From JBBSOW01 sp038259365 (GTDB lineage: Bacteria; Actinomycetota; Actinomycetes; Propionibacteriales; Propionibacteriaceae), in assembly GCA_038259365.1 (NCBI GenBank), contig JBBSOW010000010.1, positions 1 through 53,095 of the forward strand: a stretch of DNA of 53,095 nucleotides, in the 5' to 3' direction. The position numbers and the translations under genes were made by a program. Shown piece by piece: positions 9,097 through 16,913 of the stretch. The number at the start of each line of letters is the position of its first letter. Position 1 is the first letter of the stretch. Under the pieces are notes generated by a model. It ran no database searches. It was given only the letters and a program-made list of their open reading frames with translations, and was not told the origin of the DNA.

Positions 9097-10098
9097 ATGA
9101 GTAGTACAGCACTAGATCCGATGACCGCTCCGGAGCTGAAGTGGGGGGTGCTCGCGCCCGGCGGGATCGCCCGCCAGTTCGCCGACGCGGTCAACAACTA
9201 CACCGAGGCCAGCTTGGTCGCCGTCGGCTCGCGCAGCGCCGAGCGGGCGAGCGAGTTCGCCGACGAGTTCGGCGTCGCCCGCAGCTACGGCAGCTACGAG
9301 GAGCTGGTCGCCGACGACGAGGTGGAGGCCGTCTACGTCGCCTCGCCGCACTCTCATCACCGCGACCACGCGCTGTTGGCCATCGCCGCCGGTAAGCACG
9401 TGCTGATCGAGAAGGCTTTGGCCTTCGATTCCGCCCAGGTGAACGAGATATTCGACGCCGCCAAGGCCGCCGGGGTGTTCGCCATGGAGGCGATGTGGAC
9501 CCGGCACCTGCCCCACGTCATCGAGCTGCACCGGATGATCGACGCCCACGAGTTCGGCGAGCTGATCACCGTCGAGGCCGATCACGGGCAGTACTTCGAC
9601 TTCGACCCCAAGCACCGCCTATTCAATCCCGATCTGGCCGGGGGCGCGCTGCTCGATCTGGGGGTCTACCCGCTGGCCTTCATCCTGGACCTGCTCGGCA
9701 GGCCGACCAAGGTGCACGCCAACGGCAAGCTGGCCGAGACCGGGGTGGACGCTCAGATCGCCATGAGCCTGGAGTACCCCGGGCGGGCCGCGGCCCTCGC
9801 CCACACCACGCTGTGGGCCCGCACGCCCACCGCGGCGATGGTGGCCGGCACGGACGCTTACGTCTGCGTCGACGGTAACGCCTACGCGCCCTCTCAACTG
9901 CGGATCAACCGGCGCGGCGCGTCCGAGACCGAGGTCTTCGACGGCCGCGCGGAGAACGGTTTCCAATTCCAAATCGCCGAGGCCGCCCGCTGCATCGCCG
10001 AGGGCCGCACCGAGAGCGAACGGATGACCTGGCAACACTCGCGCGATCTCATGGCGGTCATGGACGAGGTCCGCGCCCAGATCCGCGCCGGTAACTAG
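9097..10098 (+). CDS. Gfo/Idh/MocA family oxidoreductase
   Basis: 333 residues. The N-terminal NAD(P)-binding fold opens with WGVLAPGGIARQFADAV and contains YVASPHSHHRDHALLAI. The usual EKP motif reads EKALAF, with Ala in place of Pro. The C-terminal substrate domain includes GGALLDLGVYPLAFI, typical of the dihydrodiol-dehydrogenase-like branch. Such enzymes oxidise or reduce sugars, inositols or related polyols; the substrate here is not determinable. An ATG after an AAAGGCG ribosome site was chosen, because the longer frame upstream runs over the SDR gene. It ends 8 bases before the MscS start, suggesting an SDR-Gfo/Idh-MscS operon. Confidence 0.88.
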   Translation: MSSTALDPMTAPELKWGVLAPGGIARQFADAVNNYTEASLVAVGSRSAERASEFADEFGVARSYGSYEELVADDEVEAVYVASPHSHHRDHALLAIAAGKHVLIEKALAFDSAQVNEIFDAAKAAGVFAMEAMWTRHLPHVIELHRMIDAHEFGELITVEADHGQYFDFDPKHRLFNPDLAGGALLDLGVYPLAFILDLLGRPTKVHANGKLAETGVDAQIAMSLEYPGRAAALAHTTLWARTPTAAMVAGTDAYVCVDGNAYAPSQLRINRRGASETEVFDGRAENGFQFQIAEAARCIAEGRTESERMTWQHSRDLMAVMDEVRAQIRAGN

Positions 10099-10106
10099 GC
10101 CCGCCG

Positions 10107-10952
10107 GTGCCCGACAGCTTCGACCTCGACTCCATCGTGGCCGCGCTCGCCCAGATGGGGCGGGCGCTGGCGGAGATGGGGCTGCGGTTGCTCGGCGTCC
10201 TGGTCTTCGTCGGCATCGCCTGGCTGATCATGCGGGCCGTGCGGCCCCTGGTGCGCAAGCTGTTGTACCGCGAGAACCGGCCCAGCCGGACCGCGGTGCT
10301 GAGCGGGCTGTTCACCACCATCTGGATGATCATCGCGACGCTGCTGTCCATCACCTTCGCGTTCCCCTCGGTCAAGGTCGTCGACGTGCTCGGTGGCCTG
10401 GGCGTCATCTCGATCGCCGTCGGGTTCGCCTTCAAGGACGTGTTGGAGAACCTGCTCGCGGGGGTGCTGTTGGTGCTGCGGGATCCGTTTCGCCGTGACG
10501 ATCAGATCCGCACCGGCGGCTTCGAGGGCACCGTGGAGGGGCTGACGATCCGTGAGACCCTCCTGCGCACCTACGACGGCCGGCGCGTGATGATCCCCAA
10601 CGCGCAGGTCTACACCCAGCCGCTGGAGGTGTTAACCCACTTCCCGTGGCGCCGGGTGACCGTCCAACTGAACTACGACCTCGAGGTGGCGCCCGAGACG
10701 TTGCGCCACACCTTCCTGCCCGTCCTGCTCGAGTTGGCGCCGCCCGGCTCTCCCCGGCCCGAGGTCATGATCGTCGACGGCGACGGCAAGATCTCCTGCG
10801 AACTGCACGTCTGGGCCGCCTCCCACCGCAAGGAACAGAACGCGGCGGTCGATCGCACCGTCGCCGCCATCCTCGAGGCCTCGCACGCGGCCGGGCTCAA
10901 GGCGTTCTCGCCCGCCCTCGTCATGGACGCCGGCGGCGACCTCGCCACCTGA
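10107..10952 (+). CDS. MscS-type mechanosensitive ion channel (first of two)
   Basis: 281 residues. Hydrophobic segments lie at about 22-45, 68-90 and 92-118; the last is the pore-lining helix and runs into the family signature GFAFKDVLENLLAGVLLVL. The following beta domain has DDQIRTGGFEGTVEGLTIRET and MIPNAQVYTQPLEV, as in the MscS middle domain. It should sit in the cytoplasmic membrane and release solutes on hypo-osmotic shock. GTG start, 8 bases after the oxidoreductase stop. A second MscS lies at 33485-34420; the two share fold but have different N-termini. Confidence 0.88.
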   Translation: MPDSFDLDSIVAALAQMGRALAEMGLRLLGVLVFVGIAWLIMRAVRPLVRKLLYRENRPSRTAVLSGLFTTIWMIIATLLSITFAFPSVKVVDVLGGLGVISIAVGFAFKDVLENLLAGVLLVLRDPFRRDDQIRTGGFEGTVEGLTIRETLLRTYDGRRVMIPNAQVYTQPLEVLTHFPWRRVTVQLNYDLEVAPETLRHTFLPVLLELAPPGSPRPEVMIVDGDGKISCELHVWAASHRKEQNAAVDRTVAAILEASHAAGLKAFSPALVMDAGGDLAT

Positions 10953-11090
10953 GGTCTCATCGTCTCGAGCCGATAATCCGCCACCAGCTTCCCCCACGGC
11001 CCGCCCGCTGAGCGTGGCTCCTTGCTCGATAGCCCGTCTCGTGGTGGATTGTCGACCGAAACCGCGCTGGCTCCCGCACGAGGAGTCAGC

Positions 11091-11246
11091 TCAGAGGGAC
11101 AGCAGGCGCCCCAGGATGACGTCCATGCTGGCGTGGTGCGTTGCCGGTAGGTGCGGGTGAGCGGCACCACCAGCACAACAGGAGGGTCGGACTCCAGCCA
11201 CGGATTCGCGCTGACCATCACAGCTCGCCGTAGCCGCTGCTCGCGA
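11091..11246 (-). pseudogene. Decayed MazF/PemK-like toxin remnant
   Basis: On the minus strand one frame reads RRAVMVSANPWLESDPP then VVLVVPLTRTYR, which matches the central beta strands of MazF/PemK RNase toxins (RPVVVVSA...VVVPLTS). Immediately before it, SSGY is in another frame, where intact toxins have GYRRP. After RTYR a shift to the third frame gives ASMDVILGRLLSL and a TGA, resembling a toxin C-terminus. The N-terminal start region and about 30 central residues are missing. At least two frameshifts and a deletion would be needed, so it is read as a pseudogene. No antitoxin gene is seen nearby. The similarity is a short match by eye and could be partly fortuitous. Confidence 0.45.
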
Positions 11247-11963
11247 CTAGGGGTTCACCGAGGTCGGCCAGATAGATCTCTCCGCGCCTCCTCCGGCAGT
11301 CAATTCAGCCAGCCCGCCCAGCAACAACCGCTGGGCGACGAAGTAGCTGACGAGGATGACCCACTCCGCGAGCGTCTGCCAGCGCGGCGCCCAGCCGCCG
11401 AGTCGGCGGTTGATGATGAGGGCGTCCGAGAGCACAAAACACATCCCGCCGGCCCCGATCCCGGGGTCCCCGAGCCCGGGATCGGCGGCGCTGGCGGCCA
11501 TGGCGACGACCAGCGCGCCGTAGCCGACCAATGGCCCGGCCAGAGCGGGCTCCTTGCGGGAGATCAGCTGGCCACACTGGGCCAGGATCGCGGCACCGGG
11601 CAGGGCCCGGCCGGGCGAGGGACGGGCGCCCGCCCGCCGCAGCAGCGCGAGGTACCCCAGCTGGGTCGCCGCGAAACAGGCGGCCCCCGCCACCAGCCAG
11701 TGTCCGCGGGCGGTCTCGTCGGTGGTCTGATACTCCTCGCGCAGCATGACGTAGTCGCCGAGCAGCGCGGAGGCGGCCGTACCGGCCAGCAGCAGATTGT
11801 CGGCCACGGGCCGGCGGTTGGCCCTCGGCAGCAGCCCGGCGACGACGCACAGCAGGCAGGCGGGTTTCGCGACGATGACGATCGGGCGCCGCCGAGCGGC
11901 ACCGGCCAAGCTGACCACCGTCAGGCTGGCGGTGAACGCGAGGTCGCTCAGCAGCACCGCCAT
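11247..11963 (-). CDS. YhhN-family lysoplasmalogenase
   Basis: 238 residues of a multispanning membrane protein of the YhhN/TMEM86 family. Conserved elements in order are AKPACLLCVV, ALLGDYVML (membrane Asp), FAATQLGYL, GAGGMCFVLSDALI (second membrane Asp) and SYFVAQRLL. Family members hydrolyse the vinyl-ether bond of lysoplasmalogens; two membrane aspartates are thought catalytic. It is divergent from plsC and agpS-like genes, with only 95 bases between start codons, which fits a shared ether-lipid role. There is no Shine-Dalgarno: TAGACT lies 6 bases before the ATG, so the mRNA is probably leaderless. The C-terminus has about 15 extra residues. Confidence 0.8.
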   Translation of the reverse strand: MAVLLSDLAFTASLTVVSLAGAARRRPIVIVAKPACLLCVVAGLLPRANRRPVADNLLLAGTAASALLGDYVMLREEYQTTDETARGHWLVAGAACFAATQLGYLALLRRAGARPSPGRALPGAAILAQCGQLISRKEPALAGPLVGYGALVVAMAASAADPGLGDPGIGAGGMCFVLSDALIINRRLGGWAPRWQTLAEWVILVSYFVAQRLLLGGLAELTAGGGAERSIWPTSVNP

Positions 11964-11969
11964 GGGTGG

Positions 11970-11975
11970 AGTCTA
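11970..11975 (-). promoter_or_regulatory. -10 box for yhhN (leaderless)
   Basis: TAGACT on the minus strand ends 6 bases before the YhhN ATG. Spacing places the transcription start on the start codon. No clear -35 was identified. Confidence 0.4.
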
Positions 11976-12046
11976 ATACCGACATGCTGACATGAGCGGC
12001 CCTGCCGCCACCCCGCCGCCTCAGGACAGACGCCCCCCGACTGGCC

Positions 12047-12052
12047 TAGTGT
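12047..12052 (+). promoter_or_regulatory. -10 box for plsC-like gene (leaderless)
   Basis: TAGTGT ends 6 bases before the GTG start at 12059. No Shine-Dalgarno is present, so a leaderless transcript is the simplest reading. Confidence 0.4.
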
Positions 12053-12058
12053 GGGGAC

Positions 12059-13108
12059 GTGCACGGTAGAGGTCGGTACAAGTCCCGCATCCACGCGGGC
12101 GCGCGGTTTTTCGCCCAGCGAGGGTTGATGAAGCCGTTCGTGTGGAGCCTCATCGACGTCGAGGTGCACGGCAAGGCGAACCTGCGCAGCCTCGACGGCG
12201 GTTTCGTCGTCGTCTCCAACCACTCCAGCCACCTCGATACTCCGCTGATCATGGGCTCGCTGCCGCGCCGCCTCGCCCGCTACCTCGCCGCCGGTGCCGC
12301 CGCCGATTACTGGTTCAAGTCGTGGTGGAAGGGCGCCCCCACCGCGCTGTTCTTCAACGCTTTCCCCGTCGACCGCACCGGCCTGCGCAACCGCAGGGGG
12401 CTCGCCGGGAACCTGCTGAGCGACGGGGTGCCGCTGCTGCTGTTCCCCGAGGGCACCCGCAGCCGCACCGGCAACATGGCCTCGTTCAAGCCCGGCGCCG
12501 CCGCGTTGTGCATCAGCCGGAACGTGCCGTGCCTGCCCGTCGCCTTGGTCGGATCGCGCGACGCCATGCCGAGCGGGCGGGGCCTGCCCAAGACCGGCCG
12601 ACCCCAAGTGCACGTCGTATTCGGCAGCCCGATGTACGCCCGGCCCGACGAGTCCGCGCACCGGTTCAGCGTCCGCATTGCCAAGGTGGTGCGCGACATG
12701 CACGATCAGATCGCCACCACCGTCGGGTACCCGCGGCTCGCCGACTACGCCAAGATCGCCGCCGAGGTCGAGGCCGCCAAGGCCCGCGCCGCCCTCGAGA
12801 AGGAGAAGGCGAGCGAGGAGAAGGCCGTGCGAGACAAGGAACGCCGGGACAAGGCGGCCGCGGTCACCGCGGACCGGCTCAAAGACCTGCGCGACGTCGC
12901 CGACCGAGCCCGCCACGCGGCGATCTCGGCCACCAGGCGCGAACACAAGGACGAGGACGATGGCGCCCCGGGGGTGGGAGAGGATTCGTCCACCTCGGAG
13001 CCAGTCGAGGTGGACGGGGTGCTGCACGATCAGCCCGTGGAGCACGACGCGATCACCTTCGACGACGAACACGAGACCGGCCAGACGACAACAGATAGCG
13101 AGAACTAA
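12059..13108 (+). CDS. PlsC-type 1-acylglycerol-3-phosphate acyltransferase
   Basis: 349 residues. The acyltransferase core, about 35-220, has the HX4D motif (NHSSHLD, His55/Asp60), the glycerol-phosphate-binding FPEGTRSR at 129-136, and CLPVALVGSRDAMPSG. It would acylate lysophosphatidate or a related lipid at the membrane. From about residue 225 a highly charged tail rich in Lys, Glu, Ala and Arg (coiled-coil-like, to about 300) ends in an acidic Asp/Glu/Thr stretch; most PlsC proteins stop near 230-250. GTG start, leaderless. The stop is 6 bases before the flavoprotein gene, so the two are surely one operon. Confidence 0.88.
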   Translation: MHGRGRYKSRIHAGARFFAQRGLMKPFVWSLIDVEVHGKANLRSLDGGFVVVSNHSSHLDTPLIMGSLPRRLARYLAAGAAADYWFKSWWKGAPTALFFNAFPVDRTGLRNRRGLAGNLLSDGVPLLLFPEGTRSRTGNMASFKPGAAALCISRNVPCLPVALVGSRDAMPSGRGLPKTGRPQVHVVFGSPMYARPDESAHRFSVRIAKVVRDMHDQIATTVGYPRLADYAKIAAEVEAAKARAALEKEKASEEKAVRDKERRDKAAAVTADRLKDLRDVADRARHAAISATRREHKDEDDGAPGVGEDSSTSEPVEVDGVLHDQPVEHDAITFDDEHETGQTTTDSEN

Positions 13109-13114
13109 GCAACC

Positions 13115-14851
13115 ATGATCGGCGTCAAGCACATGAAGTGGTGGGGTTGGGGAGTCGAGGGGGTCGGCTTCAACTACCTGGACAAGCCGCGGTTTGCCCC
13201 CTTCGTCTTGAACGAGGTCGGCGTCGATATCACCACTCCCGGCAACGCGGCCATGGACTTCGAGGACCTCGACGTGCCGGAGAGCCGCCTCGGTGGCGAG
13301 CTGCGCGGCGCCCTCGCCGAGATCGTGGGCGAGGAGTTCGCGACCTCCGATGACTTGGAGCGGGTGGTGCACGCCTACGGCAAGAGCGTGCGCGACCTCA
13401 TCCGCCTGCGCCGCGGTCACCTCCCGCGCATCCCCGATGTCGTGGTCTACCCCAGCAACACCGAAGAGACCCAAGCCATCGTCGACGCCGTCATCTCGGC
13501 CGACGCGGTGCTCATCCCGTTCGGCGGCGGCAGCAACATCGCCGGCAGCCTCGAGGCCGATCCGCACGAGGACCGCGCCATCGTCTCGCTGGACCTGGGC
13601 CGGATGAACAAGGTCCTCGACATCGACACCGAATCCGGGCTCGCCACCATCGGAGCCGGCACGCTGGGGCCCGACATCGAGGCGCAGCTCAATCCGCGCG
13701 GCTGGACGATGGGCCACTTCCCCGACTCCTTCACCCACTCCACGCTCGGCGGCTGGATCGCGACCCGCTCCTCGGGCATGCAGTCCGACCGCTACGGCGA
13801 CATCTCCGACATCACTCGCGGCCTCACCATGGCGATGCCGGGCGAGACCCTGACCCTGCGACCGCTGCCCAGCACGTCGACCGGCCCCAGCGTGCGGGAG
13901 ATGGTGCTCGGCAGCGAGGGCCGTCTCGGCGTGATCACTCAGGCCGTGGTCAACGTGCACAAGATCGCCGAAGAGCGCCAGATCATCGCCTACTTCTTCC
14001 CGGACTGGGCCAGCGCCCTGCTGGCGGCGAAGGAGATCCGCGAGTCCGACGTCGACCCGCTGGTGGTGCGCATCTCCGATCACCGCGAGACCGCCTTCAC
14101 CTTCGCCACGAGCAAGAAGAGCAAGGGCGTCTCTAAGTACGTCACCCAGGGGCTGATGAAATACCTCACGCACAAGGGCTGGGATCTGGACAAGATGTGT
14201 TTGTCCTTCATCGGTTACGAGGGCGGCAAGTCCCACGTCGCCGGGCAGCGCAAGCAGGTGAAAGAGATCGTCACCAAGCACGGCGGCATCGTGGTGGGCA
14301 AGGGCCCGGGCATCCTCTACGACCAGAAGAAGTTCGACACCCCCTATATCCGCGACTTCCTGCTCGACCGCGGCGCCACCGCCGACGTCTCCGAGACCGC
14401 GGCCCCGTGGGGGAACCTGAAGCCGCTGTACGACAACGTCATCGCCGCCGTGGAGAACGCCTTCACCGAGATCGGCTGCCCGGGCTACGTCATGTGCCAC
14501 CTCAGCCACAACTACCATTCGGGCGCGTGCCTGTACTTCACCTTCGCCTTCGCCTTCGAGGGTGGGACCGAGGAGACGCTGCACAAGTACGACGTGGTGA
14601 AGCGAGCGGTGCAAAGCACGTTCGTGGCCTCCCACGGCACGCTCTCCCACCATCACGGCGTCGGGCTCGAGCATTCGCCGTGGATGGCCCAGGACATCTC
14701 TGCGGCGGGACAGCACATGATCGCGGGCCTGTTCTCGGCCGTCGACGCCGGGGGCAACCTCAACCCCGGCAAGATCGTGCACGCCGGCGAGCCCGGCATC
14801 CAGGCCAACTCCGCCGAGGGACTCGACCAGGCCGGCCGGGTAGTGGTCTGA
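13115..14851 (+). CDS. FAD-binding oxidase, alkylglycerone-phosphate synthase-like
   Basis: 578 residues of the vanillyl-alcohol-oxidase flavoprotein fold. The FAD-binding half contains PSNTEETQAIVDAV, IPFGGGSNIAGSLE (about 135-147), and PDSFTHSTLGGWIATRSSGM (about 207-226), a segment diagnostic of alkyl-DHAP synthase and relatives. Near 510 the TLSHHHGVGLEH motif supplies the active-site histidines. Alkyl-DHAP synthase swaps the acyl chain of acyl-DHAP for a fatty alcohol to make an ether lipid. Actinobacterial homologues are often annotated AgpS, but few are characterised, so the reaction is inferred. Start: ATG at 13115, with ACTAAGCAACC upstream, a weak site consistent with coupling to plsC. 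Confidence 0.82.
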   Translation: MIGVKHMKWWGWGVEGVGFNYLDKPRFAPFVLNEVGVDITTPGNAAMDFEDLDVPESRLGGELRGALAEIVGEEFATSDDLERVVHAYGKSVRDLIRLRRGHLPRIPDVVVYPSNTEETQAIVDAVISADAVLIPFGGGSNIAGSLEADPHEDRAIVSLDLGRMNKVLDIDTESGLATIGAGTLGPDIEAQLNPRGWTMGHFPDSFTHSTLGGWIATRSSGMQSDRYGDISDITRGLTMAMPGETLTLRPLPSTSTGPSVREMVLGSEGRLGVITQAVVNVHKIAEERQIIAYFFPDWASALLAAKEIRESDVDPLVVRISDHRETAFTFATSKKSKGVSKYVTQGLMKYLTHKGWDLDKMCLSFIGYEGGKSHVAGQRKQVKEIVTKHGGIVVGKGPGILYDQKKFDTPYIRDFLLDRGATADVSETAAPWGNLKPLYDNVIAAVENAFTEIGCPGYVMCHLSHNYHSGACLYFTFAFAFEGGTEETLHKYDVVKRAVQSTFVASHGTLSHHHGVGLEHSPWMAQDISAAGQHMIAGLFSAVDAGGNLNPGKIVHAGEPGIQANSAEGLDQAGRVVV

Positions 14852-14933
14852 GCGAAGCCTCAACAGCCGAACGCGACGACGTGCGCTATTGAGCGGGTGG
14901 TGACTCGACACCTCCGCGCCGTCCCAGCAGCAC

Positions 14934-16751
14934 TCACCGGTCCTGGGAGTAGATCAGCGCGGCGTAGGGGCCGATGGTGACGTCCCCGCGAGCGGGATAA
15001 CCGTCGCACTCAGCTACTTCGGCGTCCAGGTCGGTGGCGTGGACCGCGCCGAGGCCGGGGCCGAACATCGGCGAATCGGTGTTGCACCGTAGCCGCCACC
15101 GGCCCGCGCTCGGCAGACCGAGCGGGTAATTCCAGACCGGCGTGGTACGCAGGTTGACCACGACGATCGTGTCGTCGGCCGGGCCGCCGGCATCCCAGCG
15201 GTGAAAGGCCAGCACCTTCGCCTCAGTGTCCACGCGGATGAGCCGGGTGTTCGGCCCGCCCAGCCCCCGGGTCTCCCCGGGGAGGTTACGGCGCAAGGCG
15301 ATGAGCAGTCGCACCAGGTGCAGGAAGCCGGAGTGGCGGTGGGCCTTCTCCCAATCCACGGGGGTCCGGTCGTCGAACCAGCGGTCCTCGGCGAAGTCCT
15401 GGCCCTGGAACAGCAGCGGGATGCCGGGAGCGGTCATCGCCAACGCGATTCCCACCGCGGCGCGGGTCCGCGAGTGCCACGAGTCCGCGGCGCCCGGGAA
15501 CACCGCTTCGGGCACCCGGGTGCGGCCGTTGGCCACCTCGTCGTGGGATTCGGTGTAGACGACCCGCTCGTGCGGGGCGCGCACCCCGTTCCCCAGGAGG
15601 GCATGGGCGAGGGAGTGCATGTCGCGGTCGTCGTCGCGCGGCGCTTCGAGGGCAGCCCGGACGGGGTGCACGAACCCGGCGTCCCACTGGGAATGGAAGC
15701 CGAGCCCGCCGTCCTCGCCGGGCCGGATGAGCGTGGGGTCGGATTGCATGTCCTCGGCAATGAGGATCTTCCACGGCTGCCGGGAACGTAGATCGGCGGT
15801 CATCGAGGCCAGGAACCTCGCGCCCCCGGGGATCCGGGTGCGGGGGTCGCCGACGTTTCCGTGCCGGGAACGGATGTATTGGGTGGCGTCGAAGCGCAGC
15901 CCGTCGACGCGGAAGTCCTCGAGCCACATCACCGCCGAGTCCCGGAGAAAGTTGCGCACGTGCTTGCGGTCGTAGTTGGGCCGCGTGGCTCCCCAGGGGG
16001 TCAGGGCGCGGCGGTCGTTGTAGAAGTAGCTACCGCCGTAGCGGCGGTGGCGCCCTCCGTCGAGGCGCCACAGGTGCAGGTCGCCGGGGCCGAGGTGGTT
16101 GTAGACGACGTCCAGGATCACCGCGATCCCCCGCTCGTGAGCGGCGCGGACGAAGCGGGCGAAGGCGTGCGGTCCGCCGTAACTCGGCTCGATGGCGAAC
16201 AGGTGCGAGGGGTTGTATCCCCAGCTGACCGGCCCGGAGAAGGCGAACGGCGGCATCACCTCGACGGCGTTCACCCCCAACCAAGCGAGGTGGTCCAGCC
16301 GCTCGATGGCGGTGTCGAAGGTGCCGGCCCGCCACCCGTCCGCTGCGAAGGTCGGGATGTGCACCTCATAGGTCACCAGGTCGTCCCAGCCCGGCATCTG
16401 GAAGTCCCCACAGCCCCAGTCGAGTGAGACCGGATCGAAGACGACGCCGTTGCCGTTCGAGTCGCTCACCTGCCGGGCGACGGGATCGATCAGCGACTTG
16501 TACGGCCCGCCGGCGCGGATCAGGAAGCGGTAGTGGGCGCCCGCCCCGGCGCCGGGAACGAACGTCGACCAGGTGCCCGAGCGGGCGCTGTCGCGGGCGA
16601 GTCGGATCTTGGCGTCGCCGTCCCAGTTCGAGAAGTCGCCCGTCACGGCCACCTGGCGCGCGTTCGGCGCCCACACCCGGAAGGTGGCACCGCCGTCGTG
16701 AGGGATGGCCCCCATTCCCGGGTGGGTCGAGGAGAGTGGGACGGCGGGCAC
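14934..16751 (-). CDS. GH13 alpha-glucan enzyme with CBM48 (branching-enzyme-like)
   Basis: 605 residues. An N-terminal CBM48/early-set domain (ATFRVWAPNARQVAVTGDFS, to about 110) precedes the GH13 barrel. Region I is DVVYNH (214-219), region II GLRFDAT with nucleophile Asp288, region III IAEDM with acid/base Glu333, and region IV YTESHDE with Asp404. The C-terminal beta domain (DDTIVVVNLRTTPVWNYPLG) resembles that of glycogen branching enzymes. All three catalytic acids are present. It acts on glycogen or maltooligosaccharides in the cytoplasm; a branching enzyme is more likely than trehalohydrolase TreZ because region IV lacks the TreZ-type NHDQ. GTG start preceded by TAGGAT 8 bases away, likely leaderless. 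It stands alone. Confidence 0.85.
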   Translation of the reverse strand: MPAVPLSSTHPGMGAIPHDGGATFRVWAPNARQVAVTGDFSNWDGDAKIRLARDSARSGTWSTFVPGAGAGAHYRFLIRAGGPYKSLIDPVARQVSDSNGNGVVFDPVSLDWGCGDFQMPGWDDLVTYEVHIPTFAADGWRAGTFDTAIERLDHLAWLGVNAVEVMPPFAFSGPVSWGYNPSHLFAIEPSYGGPHAFARFVRAAHERGIAVILDVVYNHLGPGDLHLWRLDGGRHRRYGGSYFYNDRRALTPWGATRPNYDRKHVRNFLRDSAVMWLEDFRVDGLRFDATQYIRSRHGNVGDPRTRIPGGARFLASMTADLRSRQPWKILIAEDMQSDPTLIRPGEDGGLGFHSQWDAGFVHPVRAALEAPRDDDRDMHSLAHALLGNGVRAPHERVVYTESHDEVANGRTRVPEAVFPGAADSWHSRTRAAVGIALAMTAPGIPLLFQGQDFAEDRWFDDRTPVDWEKAHRHSGFLHLVRLLIALRRNLPGETRGLGGPNTRLIRVDTEAKVLAFHRWDAGGPADDTIVVVNLRTTPVWNYPLGLPSAGRWRLRCNTDSPMFGPGLGAVHATDLDAEVAECDGYPARGDVTIGPYAALIYSQDR

Positions 16752-16759
16752 GATCGATC

Positions 16760-16765
16760 ATCCTA
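16760..16765 (-). promoter_or_regulatory. -10 box for GH13 gene (leaderless)
   Basis: TAGGAT on the minus strand lies 8 bases before the GTG start of the GH13 gene, and no Shine-Dalgarno intervenes. The 162-base spacer to the divergent permease gene holds no other clear element. Confidence 0.4.
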
Positions 16766-16913
16766 GCCCCGGCGAACCGCCCCCTGGTGACGCCGACGGT
16801 AGAGCGGTCTCACGTTTTCGAGAAGTTGGCGTTTGCCTAGTGACACCCCTCGCTTCGCGTGGTTAGTGTGTGGCTATCCGCAGCTCCGCGGGTCCTAGAA
16901 CGAGGTCACCCCC

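Noticed and set aside
10971..10983. CGATAATCCGCCA shared with 37521-37533 as an intergenic repeat
   Set aside because: A 13-base match in a 53 kb window is expected by chance several times over; no extended similarity.
14934..16751. Malto-oligosyltrehalose trehalohydrolase (TreZ)
   Set aside because: The CBM48-GH13 layout fits TreZ loosely, but region IV reads ESHDE and the C-terminal beta domain looks like branching enzymes; no treX or treY is nearby.
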